DNA from: Motacilla alba alba
Taxonomy: Eukaryota; Chordata; Aves; Passeriformes; Motacillidae
Assembly: GCF_015832195.1 (NCBI RefSeq)
Contig: NC_052017.1
Location: forward strand, 67,395,801 to 67,459,800
Direction of reading: 5' to 3'
DNA: 64,000 bases
Part shown: piece after piece, positions 41,271-55,640 of the stretch
Position numbering within the stretch: position 1 is the first letter of the stretch
Layout of the letters: the number at the start of each line of letters is the position of its first letter
Program-made: the position numbers and the translations under genes
The notes under the pieces: generated by a model
Told to the model about the DNA's origin: nothing
Database searches by the model: none
What the model saw: the letters and a program-made list of their open reading frames with translations, nothing else

Positions 41271-44200
41271 GTTATTTAGGCTTCCACCCCTCGGAGGTTC
41301 ACCGAAGAAAGAGCCCAGAGGCTCAGGATTAACCAGGAGCCCCCCCAGGTTGGCCTCACCCAGGAGTTCTATCCATTCAGGGAACGGGAGGCGGTGGGAG
41401 TGGAGCGGCCCCTCGGGACCGGGGCTGAGCCGCCGCTCTCTCCGCCGGCCTGGGTGTAAGAGGGCTGGGTGCCCGTGAGCCGCGCCCGTCTGCTGCTGGG
41501 AGTTTGTGAGCCCCCCGGCTTGTGTGTGTAAATCGCACCAACCATCCTAACTGCAGAGAAAATCCCTGAGACAGAGCTCGAGGACAAAACCCAGAAGGTA
41601 AAACAAACTCCAAAGGCATTAACTTTTTAAAGTACGCTGTGTTTTGTAAGCAAATCTCTTCTTTTTTACCCACATTTGGTACTAACTATACTGTTACTTG
41701 TGTAATATCATGTCCAAAGGCTCAGGAGACACACACTTGTGCACAAACACCCTTTTAGAAGGCCAGGCTATCTCCGAAGTTTCAAATTAAAAATAGAAAA
41801 TCAAGAAGGGAAAATAAAATACAGACATTGCCCCTAGATAAATAAAGAGTAGTATCCCTCAGTTTTATTTTGTAGGCTTGACACATAGTAAACAGCATCC
41901 TTATAACAACATCTTTTTATAAGTAGGATGAGGTCTGTAGCTAAGAAGTTTCCAAACTTGGTTCTATACTTTGTGTGTGCCACAGCTATTGTTTGGGGTG
42001 ATTTGCATGGATGATTGCAAAAATACTACATTATTAAACTTCCCTCTGTTCTTTTTCTTATGGAAGAAACACCAAAAAGCATATGCAGACAACCCAGTGC
42101 TTTCTGAAGCAACATACTCCCACTATGGATTTAGCAGGGAGGTTTTTTGTTTGTTTTGCATAGGTTGTTTTATTTTTAGCATCAGTCTGGTTGCCAAAAA
42201 GCAGCCTCCCAGTGTGAGTGAATACCCTGCAGTTCAACTGAGTGTGCAGTCTGGGTCTCTCAGAGGAATGAATGTTGAAGTAGCAGAAACATCACCAAGC
42301 AGTTTTTCTTAGCAGACACTGCTGTGAGGGTGTTCTGGCTACACCTTGATAGAGGAGCTACATAGCGAGCAGTTCCTCAGGAGTGCCAGATAATCTGACT
42401 ACTCGACATTTGTTTGGCATTTGGTTTAGGGCATTATAAGGAGAGGAACGAAGGACAAACATCCTGGCTGGCGCCCGCTGTGCTGACGGAAAACATGATG
42501 AACCCCAGTTTGCCATCAGCTGCTGATCACCAGCTCTGCTGGGAGCTGCCATGTTCTGCAGGCTGTTGGCTAAACCCTTCATGGGAGCGTTTCTTTGCCT
42601 TGTCTGCTCCAAGGGCGCTGGTGTGCCACCATTTCAGCTCCTTGAACCAACCAGCCTCGACTTAATGGTGCTAAACCACAGACCACAGACCGTGGTCCTG
42701 AGTTACTCAGCTGAGCTCTGTGGTGCAGCGCAGGAAGGAGGAACACAATCGTCCTCTTCCTGGCATTGGCAGCAAAGGTGCTGGTGTCGTTTGTTTGCAC
42801 CATCACTCCCAACCTGCTGGAGTCTCTAGCAGAGCAGTGGATGGAAATTTTGGGTCTCTCCCAAACACTCTTCTGTTAAGTAACATTCACTGTGGTGAAA
42901 ACAGGTTGCAAGCACTTTCTTACTCGTGCCTGGAAGTGACACCTCCTCACTTGCTTGTCTTAGGCTTGTGGCACCTCAAATTACCAAGCTGGAAAGAAGA
43001 AAAATTAATAGATAATGTGTAGGATAAGGGTGCTTAGTACTTAAAATATGTTCAAGAGCCCTTACCTAAAATACAACACTGCTACTTTAATTTCTTGAAG
43101 TGCTATATCTATTATATGGTGAGGAAAGCAGAAATGAAGAAACCAGCCCTTACTTCCTCATGTGGAAGCTATCCCAGCTTGCCAAATCATTAACAAATGT
43201 TTCAAGCAGCAAAGGGAAAAAATTGTGCCATTTGCTCATAAGGCAAAACCATTTGGACTAGTAGAAATTTCAGAGTAATGTGAAAGGTTTAAGCAAAATA
43301 AGGGACAGCAAAAAGAGAAAACAACTGTAAATATTGATAAGAGTTAAGTAATGTGGTAGCAATTAATACACATTTCTTATATGTTCCGTAACAGGGAGGC
43401 AGGCCTGCAAAAATAAGTACAATTCATAGAAAATAAGCAAAAGCAGTTAAGCCAACATGAATCCATATTGGAGGAAGATAATTAAAATCAGGCAATTAAC
43501 GGCACACAAACTTATATTTTAGTGGGAATCAGTTGCTACCATTTTGAAAGGAATAATTTGTAATCAGATAAACCTTTAGAACAAATGTTCAACTGCACAG
43601 TAAACCCTGCCAGAGGACATTAGTTAAAGAGGCTTTTAGTATTCTCCTATGTGTTTTAAAATGGCTTCTCCTAAAATAATGGTGCAACCCAGGTCTCAGG
43701 CTTCTAAGTACTATTTACCACATTTGCTATTGAAGAAAATGTTGTGATAAAAGCTGAGGGATTTCTTAGTAAAAGAGAGATTGCATTATCAGCACCCATG
43801 AGGCTTTTTGCATTCCCTGAGCTTGGACCAGATATGTTTAGGGTTAACTACACACAGGATCAACACAGCACTTTCTTTCATTTTCCTGCTTCTTGTTTCA
43901 CAACAGCCCACCTTGACTCCATCGTGCAGTCAGCACACACATTTTGCAGAAGCATTTGCATCCTAAGATGATTACTGAAAATGACATTAAAAAAAGAGAA
44001 TGTGAAAATCACTGGCAAGCAATCCATGGTATTGCTTTGCAATTCTCACTATGATTGCATAGGAATGTATTTCTCAGGAGTCATTAGATCAGGGATTTTT
44101 GGTTGGAGCTATATTTGACATGGAGCTTGATAAACTGGTCAAGCTGCTTGGACTGTTAGTTGTTGTCATTTGAACAGAAAATTAAAATGAAAATATTTGT

Positions 44201-46626
44201 TTGCAGTCACCCAGAGTCAAGTAACTGGAGGAATCTGTGGATTCAACTCAACCACACAATGTAAAACAGAAACCCATTCAAATACTGTTCATCATTTCTT
44301 TTAATGCACTTTTAATATTACCTTCAACTTTCAAACCCAAAGCTAGCAGATTTTCCAGTTAGTCCAAGGTGAAGTATTCAATTTTTGCATGTACCTAGTT
44401 CAAATATGCCAGATCTCTCCAATTTCCTACTTATGTGTTAGATCTCCCATGACAATAGCTTGTCAGAAAATGTGAATGAGTCATAACTGCTAAGCCCTAT
44501 GAAACAATTTACAGGGATTTAGAAATAGGCAGGGATTATCGCAGTTCACACACAAAATTAATACCACCTTTTTCAAATGCTGGCAGCATTTGTTCAAACC
44601 ATATTCTTGCTTTGCTCTGAAAATTATGTAGCCCTTTATCCCAGTTTTAGCAGTCATGGTTTTTGTACAAAAATTCCAGCAAGGATATTATTCGCCTCCT
44701 CAACTATCCCATATGAAATTCCAGCTTTTCTGTGTTTCTGATAAGGATGGGATTTTACTATGTTTATGAGGATGGTCAAACACTGAATGTAAAATTCAGT
44801 GGGTCTATACAATATGAATGGAAATTATTCAGAAGTTAGATTATTAGACCTAATTTTCTTCTTTATGCAGGAAAACCAAGCAGCTGTACTTCAAAAATGC
44901 TTTCATTAGGTCCATAATGGGAAAAGTACTGAAATGAAAGCAAATAGATGGAAGCATTTACTTTAATTTGCAAATCTTAAATACAAATATTTAAATGTAA
45001 TTTCTGCACGATGCCCAGCAAGCAAAATCCTTTAGAGCTCTAAGTCTCTCAGACAGCACTTTTAGAGATCTCTGCTGTATAGTTTTTTTTGTGTCTCAGC
45101 AGAGTTTTATCTGATGTTCCTAATGAGATTAAATGCATGAAAATACACTTATTCAGTTTTTCTGAACTACAGCAATGGTTGTGTTTCCTAAAGTGACGTT
45201 GCATATCCTTTTCAATTACTAATACCAAGTCTTTGGCAGTAAGGCAGGGAATGTCTCTTCATTTGGGTGAGATGCTGACCTCCTTGAAGGTGGAGTTTCG
45301 TCGCTGATTTCAGTAGGTCCAAGATTTCCCTGCATCTGATCTAAAATCACAGCCATTCTTCATGACAAGTAAACATATAGCAATGGCACAAAGAATTCTA
45401 AATTCAGAATTAAATTAGCATTAACTGTGACAAAACCATGTTGCACAAAGGCTTCCCATTCACTAAAATTTCAGAAGTATTGCCTTGGTCTTGTGTTTCA
45501 TAAGGGTGTCAAGACTGGTTTAATACCTTTTGTATTTATAAGGTATTTATCTAAACTTTCTATGTTTGTGCAGCACACTGAAAATCTTAGGCCATTTGTC
45601 AATCTTTTAATCAGCAAATTATATGCTGATAAAAACCCCCTCCCATGTACAAGTTGTGATCCTTCCTTATATACTGTTGTTGTATTTCAACAATTTGACT
45701 CAAATAAACAGTCTCTAAAAAGGAAAAGTTTCGATTATCAGTGAGAAAAAATGGTTTCAGCTTCCAAAGGGTATTCACAGCATAGGAGTTGAAAAGGGTT
45801 TTGTTTTATGGGTTTTGTTTGGTTTAATGTGGATCTCCAGAAAGTTGCAGAACCGCATCTCTTTCAAAAGTTTCTGATGAACACTAGGATCCAGGTTCTC
45901 ACATGTAAAACCTCTATGTTTATGTGGGGTTTTGTTTGGTTGTTTTGGGTTTTTGAGGTTTTTTTTCAATCTCGGAAAAGAATAATTTGATCAAATTCTT
46001 GCCCTAGTATACTGCTTTGGACTTCAGTGGGGAAGAAGCCAAATCTTACCCAGAGTAGGTTAATATAAAGAGCATTCTACCCCCACAACTACTGCTAAAG
46101 TATTAAAATAATCAACTTTTTTGCTCGCCTTATTTCTTAAGTTGCTGGATTCTGCTCCTACCCTGCCACCTAGCAGCCTCCCTTTGGAAAACATAACCCA
46201 ATGTCTTCTTAAAATTCTGTAAAGAAACTTACTCAGACAGAAGATGTTTACCTCTTTTCTAAGGACACTCAGAAATTCCAAATGCTTGACAAGCCCTCCA
46301 AAATTAACTACTGGAAAGGATATAAAACATGACAAAACAACACATCTCTAGATCACCTTTTTGAGTTGTCAGCACATGAACATTACATGTCTGAGTCATT
46401 AGATTTCCCTCCTCCCTCCTTTTTTCCCCCTCGACAGCATTAGATTTTTTTACTCATTGGAAACGCAACACGAAAATGGAAAACAGCATGAACTTGTACC
46501 CACATTAATTCTGTTTTGTCGTTTTGTGTTTGCCTTTGTTACAAGCAGCAAGGTGCGTAGCTCACTCAAAATCAATAGTGGCATGAACTCACTTAGTCTC
46601 TCCCAGGACAACAGAATTTGCCAGCT

Positions 46627-46654
46627 GGTCCTTCCAGAATTTGCCAGAAGGACC
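46627..46654. repeat. 8-bp inverted repeat within a local duplication
   Basis: GGTCCTTC (46627-46634) and GAAGGACC (46647-46654) pair around a 12-nt loop. AGAATTTGCCAG also occurs twice in tandem at about 46612 and 46636. Confidence 0.7.
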
Positions 46655-48101
46655 TTCTTGACGTCGGCTGGCAAAACCTTGCTGGTCTTTGGAGTTGTGT
46701 TTGACGTGGCACAGTGGAACGCTAACCTGACCTCATCAGTGCAGATACCTCCCCGTCCTTTGGGAAAACAGAGTTGGGCAATTTAGCCTGTTCTAATGAC
46801 TCCTGGCAAATGCAGGCCAACCTTTTTGGTCCAGCAGTCGCAGCTGGGTAAGTTGTACGTCAGTCCCATTTCTTGGGTTAAAACGGGAAGAGGCTTCCAA
46901 GCAATCTTGCTGTATAAATGCTGCATTAAAGTTTGTTGGCTTGAATGTGTGTTTTTTCACACTGTAAAAAGAGGGATAAATTCAACCCTGTTTCTCTGCA
47001 TTTTCCCAGGCTGCCTCAGTTACAGTCAGTCCTCAATAGCTCAGCTATGATACCAGATAGCAAAACAAGCATCTGATAGAGTATGTCCTGTAAAGAGAGA
47101 GAATATTTATCACAGTCATTTATATGGATTCTCATGACTTATGAACATCACAACTTCATTTGATGTATATGTAAACCAGCGACTAGGAATCTGTAACACA
47201 ATACAGTACTGCTAAAAGCATACAAGGAGACTTCAGAGTTTAATTCCAGTGAATAAAATAGATTATGTATAGATTATTAGGGCTGGATACGGAGAGATTT
47301 GGTTTTCTGAAGAATATTCTTAGTTTCTTACAGTAAAAAAAAAAAAAAAGGGCAGAAATATGTGCTGCTTTGATATTAGTGTGCCATTCTAATAAGCAAG
47401 CCTGTACTTGAAAACTCTCAAGTGCATGAACAAGAAACAGGACTGCATGATAGAGCCTAAGCCTGTAAAAGCAAGGGACTGGCACAATAGCCGTCATTAA
47501 CGGTACACAAATAGAAATTGCTTAAGTAGCCATCTGTGAATGCAGGGATGCTTAGTCCTGCATCACCGAAATAAAAATAGAGAGTTTTCTATTTCATTGA
47601 CTGTAAAAACAGGTAAAGTCCCACAGTCCCAGTGAGTTCAGTTCCACAGCTTCAGCACCTTTAGCAGGAAAGGCAGAAAAGAAGCTCCATCTGGTGGTGT
47701 GGCTGATTGCCATTGCTTTTCAGTTTAGTGTGATTGCAAATACATTCCTCTCCAGCAACAAAATGAAAATTGAAATAACATGTAGAAGATCACCTGTCCC
47801 ACAAATGGACCAGCGTTATCAAACACTTTAAAATCAGAAAACGTTCTAAAACCTGGTCTTTCTATTTGAAGCAAATCAGAGTTGAAGCTTTTCAATACAA
47901 GGTACACATGATCTTATCTGGGTAGTAATCTAACAAACATAAAAGGGCGCATTAGCACCCTTCAAGAGGTGACATGCTGCAGCCTGGGATGGGGCGAAGA
48001 AAAGGCAATCACTGGTTAAAGGAATCACAGGTTAAAGGATGAAGGAGATGGTATGTGAACATGAAGTCAGGGTTGCTGCTGCTTCTGCATCATATAGAAA
48101 T

Positions 48102-48143
48102 AACAACAACAACAGCAATAATAATAAAAATAATAATAATAAT
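48102..48143. repeat. (AAC)n / (AAT)n microsatellite
   Basis: About four AAC units pass through an imperfect join into about ten AAT/ATA units. Confidence 0.9.
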
Positions 48144-48754
48144 GTAGTTGCAGCAAAGAATTGTTGAACAAACTGCAGTGATGCTGGTGGACAGGTAAAA
48201 TGATTTGACCTAAGCTTCCAAGTAATTTTAGCAAGTATTTAATTCTAAGTATCTATGTCAGCAAAGTCACTGCTTTGTGGGATTGGGAAACGAGTTCCCC
48301 AAAGCTGATGTTATAAAATGTTATAAGCATTGTAAAGTATGAACCTAATTTGGTAGATGATACTAGGTAGAGCCACTGAAGTTCTGTGCTTACTTTCACA
48401 CACAAATTCATGTGTGTTCCTACTGCTCTTTCAAGAACTCATAGCAATTTCTCTCAAGACATGCTCCTAGTGCAAGTTTGTGTTAAACAACAGCAATTTT
48501 AAACAGAGATACACATCAATCTTATCCTGCAAACTCAGGTAAATAAAATACACTTTGTCTACTCTTTTGTAGTGCCTACGTTTCAATGGGCAATATGCTG
48601 CACTTCATCAAATCAATGTATCATTACTTTTTTTCTAAATACTAGAACAGAGCCTAATATTAATTACCCACCAAAAAATCCATGTAAAAGAATAATGGGA
48701 ATGCAGATTCAAGCATCAATACACTGAAAATTGCCTGAAGTCACATTGCCTTTA

Positions 48755-48805
48755 TAACCTTAATGCAGCCTTTTTTTTTTTTTTTTTAGCCCATCATTAA
48801 GGTTA
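48755..48805. repeat. 11-bp inverted repeat with T-rich loop
   Basis: TAACCTTAATG (48755-48765) and CATTAAGGTTA (48795-48805) are exact reverse complements around a 29-nt loop that is mostly T. The flanking sequence is AT-rich, with TTAAT and TAATTA cores. Confidence 0.9.
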
Positions 48806-51800
48806 CAGCCTTTAATTATGCATTTTTAGGCCATTTTTCTTTCAGGACTGTCTCGTTAAGCACACAAGATAGACAGCTACTTAATGGTGTTGTCACTGCT
48901 TCCCTCCACATTGCTCAAAGTGTAGCTGCAGGCCTGAGTCATTGAACAGTATTCCAGTCCTGCTCTGGAGATGTGATTGGATTTCCTCATGGGATCCTCC
49001 ATTGTGCTCAGCACCACAATATCTTCAAGTGCTTCAGAAACAGTAGACTACTCTGAGATGGAGTATTCCTGATTTTTAGCTTTAGAAAGCTGAGCTGCAG
49101 AGAGGTCAAGGTGAAAAGTTTCCCTTTATTCTAAGTGCTCATTTTGGAAGTGGGCAGCATGACTTTTGAAATTGCTTGTGAGAATAGAAGATTTTTCATG
49201 GACTCAGCACATCACTTCTTTTGATTTCAGTTCCTCTGAAATCTGACTGCTTGGGTTATTGGGGTAGAAAGTTATCAGTATGCATTAGGTAGCCAAGTTA
49301 TTTTGAGCAATTTGCATAGCACTGACAGGTGCTTAATGTCTGGAGCAGCAATAAAATCTAGTCCCTTTAGGCTAGGAAATCACTTGCCTCTGTGGCAGGA
49401 CCATTCTTTCCCTTCCTGCATTCTTTGTAATTTGAAGGAAATTAAGTCCAAGTCCTCCAGCCACGTAAGTAGTATGTGATCAGGACATTAAAACGTTACC
49501 GAATGATGTTACCATGATTCATATCACCATGAATTGGAATGGCAACCTCAATAAAATTCTTTTAGACTTTTTGTTCCTACTTGGCTAAATTCAGGGCAGT
49601 TCCTTTTACCAGCCATCTGCAGATAACACATAGTTCAATACATTTTCATACGGTAATATTTAAGTATAAGTTTAGCAAAATATGTTTCCTTTGCTGGTAT
49701 CTGGACTACTAATCTGCTGTAACTCTGTTTCTGTCTCCATTTTCACATCCAGTTAAAACAAAAAGACAAATCCCATGTCTCCCATTTATTTTCACTCCCA
49801 AAGTGAGGAGACATTTAAAAGCTGCTGCTTCCGTGGTTCAGTACATCTCTTCTAATGTCTCTGTAATGTGATAGACTGTGAATGCAACCTAATGGTGCCA
49901 AAACTTAGTTGTTTGTCTCTTTACTCAGTGAAGCAGAAGGACTCACTTCAGTTTGAAAATACTTCAAGAAGTCACACTGTAAGGAGCTCGAAAATAATTC
50001 AGTTAACAGAAGACACTTTGTTTTCAAAATAAATATGTTCTTGAAGAAGAAGTGGTGCCATTCACACCCTGCTCCTTCTCCCATCCAAGAAACAGAAGTG
50101 CCTGAGCACAGTTAAAGTGAACAGAAAGTTTTCACTGCTCTGTGTTACCCTCTTCCCAACAGCAGTGAGTAGATCACTGCCCACTCATCCCACTGGACTC
50201 ATTGCTTTGATTTCTGGTAGTTAATGTCCCTCTCCTGTACATACCACTATTTCCTAGTCACATTAGCAATACTGCCCAGACCCTTTCCATCTGAGCATTT
50301 AACTTGCAAATCTAAGGATAACTCAACAGGATCAAGATTAGCCAGACTAGTCTTAGGGAACCAATCTTTTGAGCCCTTAGTTATCTTTTGAATTATTAAT
50401 CCGGCTGGAGACACAAGGAGGAGCATGTTAAAAACAAGGGGGATTAATGAATTGATGAACTGAGCAAGACTTTTAAGAGCAATGGATTAATTTTTGTTGT
50501 GAAAATTGAATGGATTCAGCGATTTTAAAAAGCTAAATTACCTCAAAGACCTACTTCAGGAGTAATTTTCTCTCCTTTGCAGTTTTCCTTTTCTAACCTG
50601 TTGTCCTTGAAGATTGCATTTAATTTCACTTAATTTTGTTAGTTATCCTGGCAAATCCTGAAGAAAAAATGGCATTTCTTATTTCTCCCACAAGAAGGAT
50701 GCTTTTATTCCCCAACAGAAATCACTTTCTTTGCATTCCAAGAGCAAAAGATTTATCTTGGCCAAAGGCAGAGTGTTTTTATTTAACTGTGATGCCTGTC
50801 TTACTTTGAAATTTGAAGATTAATGACTCTGTGCAAAATTCTATGTCTCTTTCCTGCCATATGTTCAGGGGGGTTTCTTATCACTATGGTTTACAAATGA
50901 ATCCATGTAGTCGTCCTTTCTTGATTCGTGGTACAGAACAGGAAGACCCATAAAGTTTTGTCACTCAGTTGCAAGATGCAAATTGCCTTCCTTATTTTTC
51001 ACATTTAAGTGCAGTGGATAAAAGCAGTGAGGTGGTCACCTTTCAGTATGTTCTGCAGAGAGCTCTAATTCTCCAGGCAACCAGTAAAGTCTAAAAGTTT
51101 ATTTGAGATGCCATGTTTTCACACTGATCCAATTTTTGCTGTTTGCTTGATTTAATGGTACTGATTCTTGTCTGGATTTTTTGCCTAAAACAAAAAATCC
51201 AGGCCTGTACAAAGGTTTGCCTGTTCCTTAACATGTTCCCAAACAAAGCAGCAACTACAGGAAGAAGTTAATCTGAATGTAACCTGCTAGAAGGCAGAAT
51301 ATAAAGGCACAAGTACTAAAGATGAAATTAATTTTCCTTCTCATCATTGCAATCAGCAGCAGATTTTGCGTGAATGGTACAAAATTGATTTTGTGTGTAC
51401 AGGCAAAGACCCACTTGCAGTGGCAGAGCTTTTATTCAAAATTTTTTTCTAACACTTAGGCATTAAAAAATAATGGCAGAAATTTCACATTTTGCCCAGT
51501 TGTTTGGATGAAACTGCATTTATAGAAAATAGAATTGGTTTAAATTCACCAAAATTTAGTTTTAAACCAAAATCCACAGATTGCTGTTCTTTCAAAGTAG
51601 AATTTTTAATATTTCATTTGAAATATGGGAAGACCTTAGAGTCATTCTGGACAAAAAAAGAAACCCTAAAAACTCAGAAGATTTAAAAAAAAACAGTAAA
51701 TGAGAATGTGAGTATGAACATTCTAGGGAAGAAAAATAAAAAAAGGAGACTAAAACAGGCTACTTGCATAACATCGCAACTGTGCAGGAAGGGTGCTCCC

Positions 51801-52904
51801 AGGAAAGGTGCTTGGGAGGCTTCCAGTCTTCAAAATGCTGGGGACCAGAGGGAAAAAATAACCCTCTGTAGTTATGGCTTCAACTCACATATACATACAC
51901 ACTTCTATGTCGTACTCTTACCTGTGCACCTGGCTCCTCATAGTACTCTCACGTGTTTGTAGTCATATATATGTGTGTATTTACCTTGATGGCTAACCTT
52001 CACATAGCCTTTTAAATACTTCCTGAACAAAACTTGCTTCCATTGTTCCTATGAGCCAGTTTAACTTCAGCATAGTTGGAAGGTGAGGGTAGGGAGAATA
52101 TTTTTAGTGTACTTCTAGGCTGAAACTTTGAATCTTGCTCAAATGAATGAAATGTACAATTCTAATTTTAAACTTTTGGTAATGCCACTCTAGTCCCTAG
52201 ACATTTAGATCTTGCTGGAAATACTACTCTTACCAAAGAAAGTGGTTTTGTTTTGTTTGTGGGTTTGGATCTTTTTTTTATTTTGGGTTATTTTAAATAC
52301 TACACAGTTTCTGTTGCCTGATTTCGTAGGTAATATCAGGGAAAGAAATCGTGAACGCAGGCACTCCAGCAACTGCTTTTTGAGAACCTGTGTGCAGGCA
52401 GGGGGGCTGAGGCAAACTCTCCATCCAGCCATAGAGAAAGAGGCTTCTAGCTGGCTGAGAGAACAGCAAAGTCACCCTGTGGCATTCCTCCTCTGCTGGC
52501 ACCGCCTGCAGCTTTTCTGTGCTTGAAACCAGCCACCATGTGGTTCTGATGTTGCATTGTAAAAGGATGATTGAAATTTTACTGCGCTAAACTCGCAGCA
52601 CCAAACTTTGGCCCCCATCCTTGGTGGGAACAGCTACAGCCAGCCTCCCACAAGATTGGTGTGAAGTGCAGCACAGGACCTTTTGTAATTTGAGGGTGTC
52701 AGAGGAACAGTTTAGTGAGAGAATAATGCCAGTGGCCTTGCAATCCAAATAGTTATTAATAATATGCAGTAATACATAAGAGAATGAACAACAGGTACAA
52801 GAAATATTACTAATTTGAGTCACAGCTTGAGCTGTGACAGGAAGTAAGTATTCTGCTCTGATCTTAAGAGAAAATGCACACTACTTTTAAATTTCTGTGC
52901 CACC

Positions 52905-52926
52905 TTTTTTTTTTTTTTTTTTTTTT
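52905..52926. repeat. Poly-T run (22)
   Basis: An uninterrupted T homopolymer with no adjacent retroposon body. Confidence 0.95.
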
Positions 52927-53729
52927 CAAGATGTGGACAGGAAGGAATGCTTATAGTTATATTTTCTTTGCTTTGCATTCTGTATCTTCATGATGGTGCC
53001 TTAAAGTAACAGTGTGATCTGCAGCAATCCCGGAAGCAGCACTAATGTTACTAGAAATAAAATGTTCTAAGGATATTATCAAGGCAATTTCTGCAGGGAC
53101 AATTATTATCCTTTAGCACACCAGCTCATATAACTGGGGAAATTATGTACAGATTGAGAACAAAACTGCTACGATGAGTTCAACACCATCGTGTTAATTG
53201 GTTATTCAGTTTGAGGTGAGTGTTAGCTGTCATGCCAGGAGAGGAGACCTTAGCAATGGAAAATGCAGCATTTTCCCCATTTGTTATGGGACAAGGACAT
53301 CTTTATTGCCCGTGGATGGTCAAGGTGGATGTGGAAATGTTCCCTAGGATGCTTCCCAGCAGATGAAAGAGCAACCAGAGGAGCACGGCCACAGTTTGTT
53401 ACCTACTGCAAGGAAGTGTGAATAGAAAACAGAGTACATCTGCCTCATATTAGCCATAATGTGAAGGATGATTTACTTGTTTAGGAGGAGAGAGAAAGTG
53501 CATGAAAATTCCCCAGTATCATGCAGGGCCCTGACAAAATCTGATCCTTGGGAGGCAAGTGGAGGTGATGACACTGCTTGAACATAGATGAAACACGCTG
53601 CTGCTCCCCAGAACCTTGTTGGAGGAATTATCCCACTCATTTCTTCTACCATTGTAATACCACAAAACTGAGCAAGTAGGACGTTTCCCAAACTATCAAG
53701 GGTTTAACTCCAAGAAAAACAGATCAGAT

Positions 53730-53779
53730 GGTTGGTTGGTTGGTTGGTTGGTTGGTTGGTTGGTTGGTTGGTTGGTTGG
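53730..53779. repeat. (GGTT)12 microsatellite
   Basis: About twelve perfect GGTT units. It is long and uninterrupted, so probably polymorphic between individuals. Confidence 0.95.
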
Positions 53780-54020
53780 GGGTTTTTAACAGCATTTTAA
53801 ACCAAATCCAACAACTTGGTCTATGGTTAGCATTCACTGATCTTCCTGGCTTGAATGGCTGCTTTAGGGAGTAGCTTGGCAGAGCTTTGTCTGTCTGCCC
53901 CTTAAAGAACAAGCCTGAGCAGGACCTTTTTTACAGTCTATCACAGCTCTAAATATATGGACTAAAGTGTGTAAAAAACAGGGTACAAAGCTAACTGTCC
54001 ACATTTCCACTTTGCTCCAC

Positions 54021-54037
54021 AAAAAAAAAAAAAAAAA
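54021..54037. repeat. Poly-A run (17)
   Basis: An A homopolymer following CTCCAC. It looks like simple sequence, and no source gene copy is recognisable upstream. Confidence 0.9.
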
Positions 54038-54730
54038 TTGACACTGATCAAGTAAACTGCTTGTTTTCAGTCTTACATATTTTATTAGTCTTAGATGAAC
54101 ACAGCACCAGAGGTATCTGTTTGTTTCTGTTTTGACAAGTATTAATTATAATAGCCAAGGTTAGAAGATTTAGACAACTTCCTTCCTTCTCTTCTACAGT
54201 CAACACTATTTAAGAAAAAACAGTGACTGAAAAGAAAAATATTTTGATTCATCTTAAAGACACAAACCAATACCAAAAGTCTGTGACAAATACTTGTTTA
54301 AATTTGATTTAATGAAACTCTTAAGTATTTCAATAATGTTGTTTTTTAAATCAGAAAATCCAGCATTTAAGATTGTTCTTCCATAGTGAAAAAAGTATAT
54401 GCAAGAAGCAGCTGGGCTTCACAAAAAGAGGTAATGTACATAATGTGAAGATCCGACTTTTCTTTCCAAACTCAGACATTTTTTACAAAATCAGAATCAA
54501 ATTTCACCAGTCTCAGGAAGTATTTGAGAGATCCGTCTGTATTCCAACTCATTACCACAAGTTGCCTCAAGGCAATCCTTTCCTCTTTACTATATCCTGT
54601 AACTGTCTTGAAGCATGCAGAAACTGAATTGCTGTAAAACTGCATTACCCTGTCATGGGTTTGAAATCCTTAGGAAAATTGTCATAGCTTTACACCTTAA
54701 ATTATTTAAAGTATTTAAAGTTTAAAAGTT

Positions 54731-54795
54731 GTTTTGGGTTTTTTTTTTGTGGGTTGGTTTTTTGTGGTTTTTTTTGTTGGTTTTTTTTTTTTTAC
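54731..54795. repeat. T/G-rich low-complexity tract
   Basis: T-runs interrupted by G or GG (tttgtgg, ttttttgttgg). It is similar in composition to the tract before the LYRM4 terminal exon. Confidence 0.85.
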
Positions 54796-55429
54796 AATAT
54801 AAAGAAATCCCATACCAAATTACTCATAAAACTGTAACAACGACTATAAAAATGTCAGCATTAACCAACAATTAGTATCTACACACACACTCATATATAC
54901 ATGATTTATGTCTCATTTAAAGCTAGGGAAAATCTGTATGTTACAATACAGACTACTGGACTTCTAAGTGGGTTTTGTAATGTAGTTCAGTGTCTTCAGG
55001 GAGTTCTCTAAAACACACATACTCTATAATAGGAGAGCCGATATCTATAACTAATTGCCTGGCACATGAACCAAACTGCCTGAACAGTGATGCAAATCCT
55101 TCTTGTGCTCCACTGTGCTGCACTGAACTACACTCCTGCCAGAATCCATAAAATACTGACTTAACACTGAATATGCAACCATGAATCTTGACTCTCTCGA
55201 CCCTTCCCCAACATATTTTTTCCTCACTTCTCTTCCCATCCATTCGCATCCCCAGCAGAAAGCATAAATTGTATGAGCATAGAGAAGCTCATAAAACGCC
55301 CCAACACACCCTACAAAAACAGCCCCCTCACCAAAAGAAATCAAATTAAACAAACAACAAAAAAACCCCTCCACATGCTGCTTTGAATGTAGTTGAATTC
55401 TCCTGCCGGACTCTCTGGGCTTATTGATC

Positions 55430-55640
55430 AGAGGCTTGAACTTTTCACCCCTTTAGCAGCGCAGGCTTTCTGATCGCAGCAATGTGATGCTCGTCTGCCC
55501 GCGGCTGTGATAACAGGCGACATTAATCACGTCGCTCCTTCCCCATTAACGCTTGCGTGCTCAGAAGGCTATCGTGATTACACAACCTTTTTTTGATTGG
55601 TAATAATCCAATCATTTGGATTTACACGGGCGGTGCAGAA
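55430..55640. promoter_or_regulatory. Candidate conserved non-coding element with CCAAT palindrome
   Basis: This is moderately GC-rich sequence packed with binding-site-like words: GATAACA, ATTAATCA, ATTAACG, and a perfect palindrome TGATTGG-TAATAAT-CCAATCA at 55594-55614. Nothing in it codes. It lies about 1.2 kb before the RPP40 start codon and could be a distal promoter element or an independent enhancer. The regulatory role is inferred from motif density only. Confidence 0.35.

Larger units (their letters stand above)
41600..55400. other. Intergenic region between PPP1R3G and RPP40
   Basis: This is about 14 kb of AT-rich DNA between the divergent genes. No exon, RNA gene or clear transposon is recognisable. 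It contains several simple repeats (48102-48143, 52905-52926, 53730-53779, 54021-54037, 54731-54795), a hairpin with a T-rich loop at 48755-48805, and a short inverted repeat at 46627-46654. A patch near 50330-50470 is rich in TAAT-core motifs and might be regulatory, but nothing proves it. Confidence 0.6.
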
